A stretch of DNA of 17,819 nucleotides from CAYSIX01 sp964431205 (GCA_964431205.1 CAYSIX010000066.1:1-17819); one strand, 5' to 3'. Counted from the stretch's first letter, positions 7,401 to 13,859 are shown. Notes: generated from the sequence alone by a model not told the origin. Made by a program: numbers and translations.

Positions 7401-8115
7401 CGCCGGCGAGCTGAAGGTCGCCGGCACGATCAACATCAACACCGCGCCGCTGCACGTGCTGACCCTCGCCGCCCCGCTGCCCGAGGACATCGACAGCATC
7501 GAGCGGCTCATGCGCGCCGTCGTGGCCTACCGCGACTTCTCGCGGGACCCGGTGTTCAATACGCTCGACGGCCCCCGGATGCGAAACGTCGGGTCGATTG
7601 AGTACCGCGTGCGTCGGAACAATCCCGACACCCACATCGGCCTGGCCAGCCTCGGCGAGCTGCTGTTCATCAACCCCGAGGTCGTCAGCCCCTTCGCGCC
7701 CAGCGCCCAGCCGGGCGACGTGCAGTGGTACGGCTACAACGGCCAGAGCAACAGCGGCAGCGGGTTCAACGCCTACACCGACGTCTACCCCGACCCGAGC
7801 GACAACGACCGCAGTCGCGTCGGCTTCACCAGCAACCCCGACCCGGTGCTCAACCGCGAGGAGGCCTTGCAGCGCTTCCAGTTCCTCAGCCAGGCCTTCA
7901 CCGTCCGCAGCGACACGTTCGCGGTGCACGGCGTGGTGCGCGGCTACCGCGCCGGGCAGTTCAACACCGACCCGGCCGAGGAGGCCCAGTTCATCGCGAT
8001 CATCGATCGCAGCAACCTGGCGTTCGGGACCGGCGGGACCAGCCAGGCGGCGCAGAACCCGGCGGACAATCTCAGCGACCGGCCGCGCGTCATCGCGTTC
8101 ATGCGGCTCAAGTAA
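4474..8115 (+). CDS. Giant GspK-like minor pseudopilin
   Basis: 1213 residues, against about 330 for classical GspK. A basic N-terminus (KGRRTRRDRG) is followed at residue 21 by one hydrophobic helix (SLLILSVVVVMMIAFMGIAF). The G|S-L-L-I-L context has no Glu at +5, as is typical of GspK. Two N-x-N-T-A signatures occur, MINVNTA (residues 246-251) and INININTAPLHVL-type text around residues 987-995; the second matches the GspK helix-hairpin-helix region that recurs in this family. An EF-hand-like loop, DADGDGVLD, lies at nt 5092-5118. Residues about 670-730 form a Gly/Asp/Glu-rich acidic linker. The likely role is the tip subunit of the T2SS-like pseudopilus, membrane-anchored and periplasmic. 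It is last in the operon, after GspG-, H-, I- and J-like genes. Short stretches (nt 4771-4815, 4975-5070) use A/T-richer codons than the rest. The extra 900 residues match no domain I know. Confidence 0.85.
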   Translation: MKTLLSRLFGKGRRTRRDRGSLLILSVVVVMMIAFMGIAFIQQVKFDRFANQQYERDYMVFVINSILADLQTRLRDDVVDNFQAGRPLYDYPWSSRQQNALAFPDGASEPVQVAGSIEDDRYLASTVPVVTGAGTSSADVRWPQITNVGGIWLDLPRPDRDNPEDEPRETLIKQLSDQDQSNQNVSGEFLSESRDNNNKRFLPRGADADGDGVLDSRWTWAPVGGRDFGGKRYVMALRVVDLSSMINVNTATAATREGTDPMANPNWRPRGFTPLDVDLSRLLDRAARARNLSLNEWRQELDGALLTGRVWRRLLGQNASPFRLPAARRWQAWYEQASLYGDPQRNYTADPNELELRFRFGLNNDERSVALEQQKPVDVSLPVSLARLLRNDPVPNGEPGNPPRETSWSRVRTVGNQFVENMHVWFHGRPGPNEIPIRDREYPGIRHMLTTVSGAAVYAPSYISPQQLQFAANPPLLTLGGTPISSATTKHDLRFGNLGDLTALKQRIAQAFLYPLDDPGFWYLGLGNDLPELDELVTEYALAIKDYGDNDRVPTAEELDNVLYMGLEPLPFLREVYIQAGYVNEDLRNPDGNRYQSNEPKDTDRETWVYQDGSEAMVVELANPFDQDIETGTGTIDDSRPAIRVVIRNGSGVRTITLDPEIEIERRPENPGGNPEPLFVFVDADDPIEEDTDDGEVGDDVMADLGLDGSGGDPVNDFDGTEGFHDSSGGGEGLNFHSGDVVVELQVLATIKRPNQPDIQEWVTYDRLEHSGFSLPQNVETEFATPPRTEEMPQHAQLTLRRDGRSVRYLSNDGVNTGELREPGDTTVEYATADDNEDVLFLGESAKGIAGQSRLDTFQIPNASGADAGLPGDPNGFRSVAELAWVLMIGVKDDPADGRTRTLPERLDEYLADPDLERRLFLDTAPVVANVNMVQLANQIPPGAAVPHAAILMDLFTTVSPADDGEDNDGSGQNDNAGELKVAGTININTAPLHVLTLAAPLPEDIDSIERLMRAVVAYRDFSRDPVFNTLDGPRMRNVGSIEYRVRRNNPDTHIGLASLGELLFINPEVVSPFAPSAQPGDVQWYGYNGQSNSGSGFNAYTDVYPDPSDNDRSRVGFTSNPDPVLNREEALQRFQFLSQAFTVRSDTFAVHGVVRGYRAGQFNTDPAEEAQFIAIIDRSNLAFGTGGTSQAAQNPADNLSDRPRVIAFMRLK

Positions 8116-8137
8116 GCGACCGAACCGCAAACCCGGT

Positions 8138-8217
8138 ACTCACCGCGCGGGGCGTTGCCCCGCCGCTAAACTTGGAAACTCACCGCGCAGGGCGTTGCCC
8201 CGCCGCTAAACTCGAAA
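8138..8217. repeat. Two tandem copies of a 40-bp hairpin repeat
   Basis: The units at 8138-8177 and 8178-8217 are directly adjacent and nearly identical (one difference in the first 35 bases, a few in the last five). Each contains a GC stem-loop: in unit 1, GCGGGGC pairs with GCCCCGC around GTT; in unit 2 one pair is lost (G to A). They fill the gap between the GspK-like gene and the HIT gene and end 6 nt before the HIT start. They may act as a transcription barrier or mRNA 3'-end protector, but no T-run follows. Confidence 0.8.
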
Positions 8218-8223
8218 GCGAAC

Positions 8224-8658
8224 ATGGCCGAGCACGAACCGCCACGGGACGACGAGTGCATCTTCTGCCGCATCGCCGCGGGCGAGGTCCCCTGCCACAA
8301 GCTGTACGAGGATGAGCGGGTCCTCAGCTTTCTGGACGTCGGGCCGATCGCCCGCGGCCACACGCTGGTGATCCCCAAGGGCCACTGGGCGACGCTGGAC
8401 GAGCTGCCTGCCGAGACGGGCGCGGCGATCGGGCGTGTGCTGCCGAGCCTCTCGCGTGCGGTGACGAAGGCGATCGGGGCGGAGGCGTGGAACGTGCTGC
8501 AGAACAACGGCCGCGCGGCGCACCAGGCGGTGGGCCACGTGCATTTTCACATCATCCCGAAGGTCGAGGGCGGCGGGCTGTCGTTCGGCTGGCCGGCGGG
8601 CAAGCTCGAAGACGGCGAGGCCAAGCGGCTGGTCGAGTCGGTCCGCGACGCGTTGTAG
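8224..8658 (+). CDS. HIT-family nucleotide-binding hydrolase
   Basis: 144 residues, the usual length for the HinT-like branch. The histidine-triad motif HVHFHIIP is at residues 105-112, with the conserved N-x-G-x-x-x-x-Q before it (NNGRAAHQ, 94-101). An N-terminal CIFCRI (12-17) supplies the C-x-x-C that, with downstream histidines, binds zinc in many bacterial members. The family hydrolyses nucleoside phosphoramidates or dinucleotides through the central His of the triad. The exact substrate cannot be read from sequence. The product is cytosolic. The gene stands alone: separated from the pseudopilin operon by a hairpin repeat and convergent with hisB. The Shine-Dalgarno before ATG 8224 is weak. 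Confidence 0.93.
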   Translation: MAEHEPPRDDECIFCRIAAGEVPCHKLYEDERVLSFLDVGPIARGHTLVIPKGHWATLDELPAETGAAIGRVLPSLSRAVTKAIGAEAWNVLQNNGRAAHQAVGHVHFHIIPKVEGGGLSFGWPAGKLEDGEAKRLVESVRDAL

Positions 8659-8679
8659 ATGCGGTCATCGGTCGGATCA

Positions 8680-8737
8680 CGACTCGCTGAAGGGAGTCGC
8701 GCCGTTGCATGTGCGTGGCCTTCGGGCTCCACCGCAC
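8680..8737. other. Two small hairpins after the HIT gene
   Basis: CGACTC (8680-8685) pairs with GAGTCG (8694-8699). Then GTGCGTGG (8711-8718) pairs with CCACCGCAC (8729-8737), with one bulge and an inner CC-TTC-GG. The first hairpin starts 22 nt after the HIT stop and could mark its transcript end, but no T-run follows. The second shares its CGTGG...CCAC ends with the leader palindromes at 682-704 and 1838-1860. The rest of 8659-8787 shows no gene; a perfect 10-nt palindrome lies at 8766-8775. Confidence 0.45.
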
Positions 8738-8787
8738 GCTCGACGCGCCTACGCCGTTCACCATAGATGCGCATCATCACGCAGAGC

Positions 8788-8931
8788 GATGCCACGGCCT
8801 GGCTTCAAGCCAAGCGGTGCCGAGGCGGCGAGGGATGCGGTTTTTCACGTCGCGCGACCGTCGGCGGTGTCAGACCCCTCCGCACGGCTTGACCTTGCGG
8901 TCAAGCCGTGGCATCCGGTACCGGTCAAGCC
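8788..8931. repeat. Dispersed two-hairpin intergenic repeat (BIME-like), copy 1
   Basis: By hand alignment this 144-bp block matches 13717-13859 at about 130 positions with one 1-nt gap. It holds two palindromes about 63 nt apart: 8793-8819 (13-nt arms around C, two mismatches here) and 8883-8910 (12-bp perfect arms CACGGCTTGACC/GGTCAAGCCGTG, loop TTGC). Both stems begin CACGG and share CACGGCTTG-type arms. It lies between the convergent HIT and hisB genes. Reading frames across it are repeat-derived, not genes. Confidence 0.85.
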
Positions 8932-8976
8932 ACGGGATCGAAAGCGGGTCGCGCCGTTTCCCACGGTAAACCGCGC

Positions 8977-8998
8977 GCCCGGATCCCTGAACCCGGGC
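8977..8998 (-). terminator. Candidate terminator hairpin for hisC-hisB
   Basis: On the minus strand, 7 nt after the hisB stop, GCCCGG pairs with CCGGGC around a 10-nt loop. It is followed by GCGCGG and a short TTT. The 6-bp all-GC stem and weak T-run make an intrinsic terminator plausible but not certain. Confidence 0.4.
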
Positions 8999-9005
8999 CC
9001 TGTCG

Positions 9006-9611
9006 TTAGAGCACGCCCTTGGTGCTGGGCACGTCGTCACCGGTGACGGCGATCGCCTGGCGCAGGGCCCGGCCGAAGGCCTTGAAGATGGCCTCGGCGA
9101 TGTGGTGGTTGTTCTGGCCCCAGGGGACCTCGACGTGCAGGTTCATGCGGGCGTTGGCAGCGACGGCGTTGAAGAACTCCTGGATGAGCTGGACGTCGAA
9201 GCGGCCGATGGCGGGCGGGTCGTCGCCGAAACCGTGGAACGCGACGCGATAGACCAGCGCCGCGCGGCCGGAGAGGTCGAGGCTGACGCGGGCGAGCGAC
9301 TCGTCCATGGGGACGGACGCGTGGCCGTAGCGTTCGATGCCGCGCTTGTCGCCCAGGGCCTCGGCCAGCGCCTGGCCGAGGACGATGCCGACGTCCTCGA
9401 CGGTGTGGTGGTCGTCGATGTGGGTGTCGCCGGCGGCCCGGACGGCCAGGGCGATGCCGGCGTGGCGTGCGGCGTGGTCGAGCATGTGGTCGAGGAAGCC
9501 GACGCCGGTCTGCCGCGTGCTCTGCGGGTCGGGCGGGGCGTCGAGGTCGATCGTGAGGCGGACGTCGGTCTCGTTGGTCTTGCGGTGGATCTCGGCGCGG
9601 CGTGTGGGCAT
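9006..9611 (-). CDS. hisB: Imidazoleglycerol-phosphate dehydratase
   Basis: 201 residues, the usual size of the monofunctional enzyme. It dehydrates imidazole glycerol phosphate to imidazole acetol phosphate in histidine biosynthesis (EC 4.2.1.19), in the cytosol. Visible Mn2+-site motifs are DHMLDH (41-46), DDHHTVED (66-73) and NNHHIAE (167-173). RKTNETD near the start, PMDESLAR (101-108) and the C-terminal STKG also match the family. ATG 9611 gives the standard N-terminus (MPTRRAEIHRKT). A GTG at 9647, in frame, would add 12 residues and overlap the hisC stop as GTGA; neither start has a strong Shine-Dalgarno. It follows hisC directly, so HisB's product is the precursor of the HisC substrate. 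No phosphatase domain is fused. Confidence 0.95.
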   Translation of the reverse strand: MPTRRAEIHRKTNETDVRLTIDLDAPPDPQSTRQTGVGFLDHMLDHAARHAGIALAVRAAGDTHIDDHHTVEDVGIVLGQALAEALGDKRGIERYGHASVPMDESLARVSLDLSGRAALVYRVAFHGFGDDPPAIGRFDVQLIQEFFNAVAANARMNLHVEVPWGQNNHHIAEAIFKAFGRALRQAIAVTGDDVPSTKGVL

Positions 9612-9643
9612 GGTTCGTGGCTCGGTGCGGGTGAAACCGGACG

Positions 9644-10747
9644 TCACCGCGAGGAGGGCGCGGAGACGAGCGGGCGGTCGAGGGCGGCCAGGAGCGTCTC
9701 GTTCTGCTCGGGCGTGCCGACGGTGATGCGCAGCTTGTCGCGGAGGCGATCCTGGTCGAAGTATCGCACGAGGATGCCGCGCTGCTTGAGCGACTGGTAG
9801 AGCGAGCGGGCGGTGGGCCCGCCGGGCGGGGCGGTGGCGAGCAGGAAGTTCGACTGACTCGGCGGGACGGTGAAGCCCAGGGCGCGCAGGCGGTCGGCGA
9901 GGGATTGCCGCTGGTCGCGCACGGCGCGCCAGGTTTGGGCGGCCTGGTCGCGGTGCTCGAGCGCGGCGACGGCGGCGGCCTGGGCCAGCACGTCCGTCGG
10001 GTAGCTGTCGCGGGCCTTGTTCAGCGCCGCGATCAGGTCGGCGTGGCCGATCCCGTACCCGAAGCGCAGCCCGGCCAGCGCGTACCCCTTGCTCAGCGAC
10101 CGCAGCACCAGCACGTTGTCCAGGCCCGAGCCTTCGCGGACCAGCTCGAGCGCGTCGGCGTCGGCGAAGTCCACGTATGCCTCGTCGATCAGCAGCACGC
10201 CGCGGAACGTCTGGGCGATCTTTCGCAGCGTCGCGATGGGTTCGAGCCGACCCGACGGCGCGTGCGGGTTCACGACCATCGCCAGCCGGCAGCCGGCCTC
10301 GTTGAGCCGGGCGGTGAAGTCGGCGGGGATCGACCAGTCGTCTTCGAGCGGCACGCGGGTGACGGGCGTGTCCTGGATGCCGGCGAGCACGTCGTAGAGG
10401 CTGTAGGTCGGCTGCGTCTCGCCCATCCCCCCGCCGCGGCGCGGGCCCCGCGGGTCACAGAAGACGGTGACCGCCAGGCGCAGCAGCTCGTCCCCGCCGT
10501 TGGTCGCGATGACCTGCTCGGGATGCACGCGGTGCAGCGCGGCGGCGACCTCGCGGAACCGCGTGGCCGTGGGCGAGGGATAGCGGCGAAGGGCCTCGGC
10601 GTCGACGGCGGCGATGGCCTCGAGCACGGGCGGTGGCGGCGGGTAGGGGTTCTCGTTGGTGTTGAGCTTGACGACCTCGGCCGCGCGGGGCTGCTCGCCG
10701 GGCACGTACGCCTCAAGCCGTCGGATGTTCTCGCGTTCGTAGGCCAT
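9644..10747 (-). CDS. hisC: Histidinol-phosphate aminotransferase
   Basis: 367 residues, ATG 10747; full length for the family. A PLP-dependent fold-type I enzyme that transfers an amino group from glutamate to imidazole acetol phosphate, giving histidinol phosphate (EC 2.6.1.9). Motifs: KLNTNENPYPPPP (27-39) at the start, NPHAPSG (160-166), DEAYVDF (188-194), and SLSKGYALAGLRFGYG with the PLP lysine at 220. Arg227 and the late R-I-T-V-G segment fit phosphate and substrate binding. It is the first gene of a hisC-hisB pair on the minus strand, divergent from the helical-repeat protein gene. I see no clear -10 box for it in the 102-nt divergent gap, and no attenuator or histidine leader peptide. 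Other histidine genes are not in the window. Confidence 0.95.
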   Translation of the reverse strand: MAYERENIRRLEAYVPGEQPRAAEVVKLNTNENPYPPPPPVLEAIAAVDAEALRRYPSPTATRFREVAAALHRVHPEQVIATNGGDELLRLAVTVFCDPRGPRRGGGMGETQPTYSLYDVLAGIQDTPVTRVPLEDDWSIPADFTARLNEAGCRLAMVVNPHAPSGRLEPIATLRKIAQTFRGVLLIDEAYVDFADADALELVREGSGLDNVLVLRSLSKGYALAGLRFGYGIGHADLIAALNKARDSYPTDVLAQAAAVAALEHRDQAAQTWRAVRDQRQSLADRLRALGFTVPPSQSNFLLATAPPGGPTARSLYQSLKQRGILVRYFDQDRLRDKLRITVGTPEQNETLLAALDRPLVSAPSSR

Positions 10748-10814
10748 GGGTTGCGAATCGGTTCGGTCGGTCTGGCGGTCCGGTGGCGGTGACGCGGCCG
10801 GCGGTGCGACCTGC

Positions 10815-10843
10815 TTTCAGGCCCGGCGCCGGCGTCCTACACT
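10815..10843 (+). promoter_or_regulatory. Candidate leaderless promoter of the helical-repeat protein gene
   Basis: TACACT (10838-10843) is a good -10 box. A weak -35, TTTCAG (10815-10820), lies 17 nt upstream. Only 6 nt separate the -10 from ATG 10850, so transcription would start at or near the A of the start codon. A similar layout is seen for the aminotransferase at 15123, where -10 and ATG are also joined by a GTGG-containing segment. Confidence 0.5.
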
Positions 10844-10849
10844 GTGGCC

Positions 10850-12385
10850 ATGACACGACGCCCGCCTGCACCGCGCCCGCCCCGTCGCCAGATGATAGCG
10901 ATCGTCGCCGCGCTGATCGGCCTGCTGGCGGCGCCCGCCGTCACCATCGCCGACGCGACCGACGCCGCCGTCTTCCTGCTCCGCCAGACGCTGCGCCCCC
11001 AGCCCGACGACCGCCACCACGAGCTGATCCGCGCGCTGCGCCGGCTCGAGGACCCGACCCTGCGACCGCTGTTCGAACGCCTCGCCACCTCCGCCCTGCC
11101 CGAGCTGAAGATCCAGGGCATCCTCGCCCTGGCCGAGCTCGACCCCGACCGCCGCCTCGACCTGGCCCGCGTCGCCGAGATCGCCGACCCCGGCCTCCAG
11201 AGCGACCTGCTCACCCACGCCATGGACGCCGACCTGCTCACCCTCGACACCGCACGCGAGCTGATGGCCTGGTCCGGGCTCGACCCCGCCGTCCGCCTGC
11301 TGGTCGCCGTCCCGCTGGTCGCCGAAGGCGAGGCCCCCGACACCACCGCGCTGCACGAGGCGTTGCGCTCGGACAAGCTCGGTCGCGCCGGCCTGGCCGC
11401 CCTGCTGCTGCACCAGCTCGACGACCCCGCCGGCATGGACGGCCTGCTGCGGCTCGACCGCTCGCCCGATGCCCGTCAACGCGAGCTGGCCCGCATGATG
11501 CTCCTGCGCACCGCGCTGCGACACGACTTCGCCCGCGCCGCCTCCTGGGCCTACGCCGTCAGCACCGAGTCGCAAGCCGACCCCGCCCTCCGCCTGTACG
11601 CCCTGCGCGTCGCCATGCGGTTCGGTCACGACCGGGCGACTGACGCCTGGCGGCAGCGCTTCGCCGCGACCGGCGACCTGGCGGGCCGCATCCGCCTGGG
11701 CATGATCGCGCTGCGTCTGTCGCCCTGGCTTGAGCCGGACGTGTTCGACGCGTTCGAGGACGCCGGCGACCCGATGCTCGCGCAGTTGGGCCGGACGGGG
11801 GCGGCGATCGCCTCGGGTCAGCCCGACGCGGCCGACCGCGTCGTGGAGCTGGTCCGCGGGTTTCACCATCCGCTGCTGAGCCGCTGGGCCGTGGACTACG
11901 CGACCGAGCACGCCGAACCGGCGGACGCGGCGGTGATCCTGATGGCGGTCATCATGGACTTCGCCCAGGGCCCCGCCCCGGGCCGGGCGCAGCGCCTCGA
12001 GCTGCTGGTCAACGCGACCGAGCAGCTCGTGCAGACCGCGCCCGAGCACGCGGCCGCCTTGCTGCGACCGATCCTGACCGATCAGGGCACCGACCGCCTG
12101 ACCAAGCGCGGGGTGCTGACGGGCCTGGCGCGGGCGACGCCGAGCGAAGCGGCGGCGATCGTCGAGGGCCTGCCGGCGATGGGCGACACGCACGCCGATC
12201 AACTGCTGACGCTGTTGAAGGCGCGGGGTGAGGCGGCGATGCCCGAAGGGGCGTTGGATGACCTGGCGACGCTCGTTCGCGGCGGCGGTCGGCTGGGGTA
12301 CGGGCTGCGGGCGCAGGCGGCCTGGGCGTGGCTGCGGCGGACGGGCCGGGCGGATCAGACGTTGACCCGGGTTCTTCAGGAGTGA
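10850..12385 (+). CDS. Exported helical-repeat (HEAT-like) protein of unknown function
   Basis: 511 residues from ATG 10850 (an in-frame GTG lies 6 nt upstream, just after the -10 box). An Arg/Pro-rich N-terminus is followed by a hydrophobic stretch (residues about 15-34, IAIVAALIGLLAAPAVTIA), most likely a signal peptide cleaved near Ala34; an uncleaved anchor is possible. The rest is almost entirely Leu/Ala/Asp/Arg-rich helices in 30-40-residue units, for example LRPLFERLATSALPELKIQG then ILALAELDPDRRLDL, as in HEAT-type solenoids. No catalytic motif is visible. Such repeats usually bind proteins, here probably in the periplasm. It is followed after 9 nt by the DegT-type aminotransferase, whose AGGAG site lies at its end (12378-12382), so both are probably co-transcribed. 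The repeat class is inferred from pattern only. Confidence 0.8.
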   Translation: MTRRPPAPRPPRRQMIAIVAALIGLLAAPAVTIADATDAAVFLLRQTLRPQPDDRHHELIRALRRLEDPTLRPLFERLATSALPELKIQGILALAELDPDRRLDLARVAEIADPGLQSDLLTHAMDADLLTLDTARELMAWSGLDPAVRLLVAVPLVAEGEAPDTTALHEALRSDKLGRAGLAALLLHQLDDPAGMDGLLRLDRSPDARQRELARMMLLRTALRHDFARAASWAYAVSTESQADPALRLYALRVAMRFGHDRATDAWRQRFAATGDLAGRIRLGMIALRLSPWLEPDVFDAFEDAGDPMLAQLGRTGAAIASGQPDAADRVVELVRGFHHPLLSRWAVDYATEHAEPADAAVILMAVIMDFAQGPAPGRAQRLELLVNATEQLVQTAPEHAAALLRPILTDQGTDRLTKRGVLTGLARATPSEAAAIVEGLPAMGDTHADQLLTLLKARGEAAMPEGALDDLATLVRGGGRLGYGLRAQAAWAWLRRTGRADQTLTRVLQE

Positions 12386-12394
12386 CACCGCGCG

Positions 12395-13576
12395 ATGATC
12401 GAGATCCCTCTCAGTCAACCCGACATCACCGAGGCCGAGGTCGCCGCCGTCTCCGCCGTGCTGCGCAGCGGGCGGCTGAGCATGGGCCCGCGGCAGGACC
12501 TGTTCGAGCAGATGGTCGCCGAACGCGCCGGACGCCGCCACGGCGTGGCCGTCTCCTCCGGCACCGCCGGGCTGCACCTGGTCCTGCTCGCGCTGGGCAT
12601 CGGCCCCGGCGACGAGGTCATCACCACCCCCTTCAGCTTCGTCGCCTCGGCCAACGTCATCCTCATGGTCGGCGCCACCCCCGTCTTCGTCGACATCGAT
12701 CCGATCAGCCTCAACCTCGACCCCCAACGCGTCGAGCAGGCCATCACCGACAGGACCAAGGCCATCCTCGCCGTCGAGGTCTTCGGCAACCCGATGCACA
12801 TGGACCGGCTCGAGCAGGTCGCCCAGGCCAACGAGGTCGCCCTCATCGAGGACTGCTGCGAAGCGCTGGGCGGCCGGCACCGCGGCCGACCCGTCGGGTC
12901 TTTCGGCCGCGCCGGCGTCTTCGCGTTCTACCCCAACAAGCAGATCACCACCGGCGAGGGCGGCATCATCGTCACCGATGACGACCGCCTCGCCGACCTC
13001 TGCCGTTCCCTGCGAAACCAGGGCCGGCCCGTCACCCCCGACGTTCACCACGCCGGCGCCACCAACAACGCCGGCACCTGGCTCGCCCACGAACGGCTCG
13101 GCTACAACTACCGCCTCTCCGAGATCGCCGCCGCCCTCGGCATCGCCCAGATGGAACGACTCGACGAGATGCTCGCCGCACGACGACGCGTCGCCGGCAT
13201 GTACATGCGCCGCCTGCTCGACTTCTCCGAGCTCATCCTCCCCACCCTCGAGCCCGAGTGCGAGCAGACCATGTCCTGGTTCGTCTTCGTCGTCCGGCTG
13301 ATCGACCTCTACGGCCGGGTCGAGCGCGACCGCATCATCGCCGGCCTCCGCCGTCACGACGTCGGCGCCAGCAACTACTTCCCCTGCATCCACCTCCAGC
13401 CCTTCTACCGCCAGAAGTTCAAGTTCAAGCACGGCGACTTCCCCATCGCCGAGTCGATCAGCGACCGCACGATCGCCCTGCCGTTCTACAATCGCCTCGA
13501 CGAGACGCAGATCGAGCTGGTCTGCCACACGCTGAAGATCATGCTCCAGCGCGAGCAACTGCTCAAACGCTCGTGA
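12395..13576 (+). CDS. DegT/DnrJ/EryC1/StrS-family PLP aminotransferase
   Basis: 393 residues. ATG 12395 follows AGGAG (12378-12382) at a rather long 12-nt spacing. Family motifs: SSGTAGLHL (54-62), DEVITTPFSFVASANVI (73-89), VFVDIDP (97-103), IEDCCEALGG (151-160), FYPNKQITTGEGG (178-190) with PLP lysine 182, and GYNYRLSEIAAALGIAQ further on. These enzymes aminate keto-sugars on nucleotide carriers, using glutamate or glutamine, for surface polysaccharide, glycoprotein or antibiotic sugars. The substrate cannot be read here; no other sugar-nucleotide gene is adjacent. It is second in a probable two-gene unit with the helical-repeat protein. The Gfo/Idh/MocA oxidoreductase at 15251 is of a type that often supplies keto-sugars to DegT enzymes, but it is in a separate unit. 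Confidence 0.93.
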   Translation: MIEIPLSQPDITEAEVAAVSAVLRSGRLSMGPRQDLFEQMVAERAGRRHGVAVSSGTAGLHLVLLALGIGPGDEVITTPFSFVASANVILMVGATPVFVDIDPISLNLDPQRVEQAITDRTKAILAVEVFGNPMHMDRLEQVAQANEVALIEDCCEALGGRHRGRPVGSFGRAGVFAFYPNKQITTGEGGIIVTDDDRLADLCRSLRNQGRPVTPDVHHAGATNNAGTWLAHERLGYNYRLSEIAAALGIAQMERLDEMLAARRRVAGMYMRRLLDFSELILPTLEPECEQTMSWFVFVVRLIDLYGRVERDRIIAGLRRHDVGASNYFPCIHLQPFYRQKFKFKHGDFPIAESISDRTIALPFYNRLDETQIELVCHTLKIMLQREQLLKRS

Positions 13577-13716
13577 GGGCCGACGCGCCCGGGGGTGTCG
13601 CCGACGAGAGCCGCAGCGCCGACGCCACGGCTCGGCCCCGGACACCACGGCTCATGCACGGTGCCACGTCTTATCCCGCATATCGCGTTGTCTCCCACGC
13701 CCTGCGACTTCTCCCG
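13577..13716. other. Non-coding spacer with CACGGCT fragments
   Basis: No credible gene. It contains several short pieces resembling the neighbouring repeat, such as GCCACGGCTCGG, CCACGGCTCATG and GGTGCCACG, perhaps decayed repeat copies. No T-run terminator for the DegT-type gene is visible. Confidence 0.5.
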
Positions 13717-13859
13717 GATGCCACGGCTTGGCTTCAAGCCAAGCCGTGTCGAGGCGGCGAGGGATGCGGCTTTCGCGTCGCGTGACCGTCGGGGGCGTCA
13801 GGCCCCTCGGCACGGCTTGACCTCGCGGTCAAGCCGTGGCATCGGGAACCGGTCAAGCC
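13717..13859. repeat. Dispersed two-hairpin intergenic repeat (BIME-like), copy 2
   Basis: Second copy of the element at 8788-8931, in the same orientation, about 90% identical. Here both palindromes are perfect: 13722-13748 (13-nt arms, CACGGCTTGGCTT and its complement, around one C) and 13811-13838 (12-bp arms, loop TCGC). It lies between the convergent DegT-type and aspartate-type aminotransferase genes, ending 41 nt from the latter's stop. Confidence 0.85.

Noticed and set aside
8709..8969. Small frame whose peptide resembles one at 13595-13990 (shared FKPS/AARDA-like text)
   Set aside because: Similarity comes from the DNA repeat at 8788-8931 and 13717-13859, which both frames cross; palindromes, no ribosome site, no family match.
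10748..10849. Possible histidine attenuator or leader peptide before hisC
   Set aside because: No run of His codons, no terminator/antiterminator hairpins and no clear minus-strand promoter could be seen in the 102-nt gap.
10817..13648. A 943-codon open frame on the minus strand opposite the helical-repeat and DegT-type genes
   Set aside because: The plus strand has two recognisable proteins with ribosome site and promoter; the minus frame is Val/Gly/Arg-rich mirror sequence produced by GC-rich codons.
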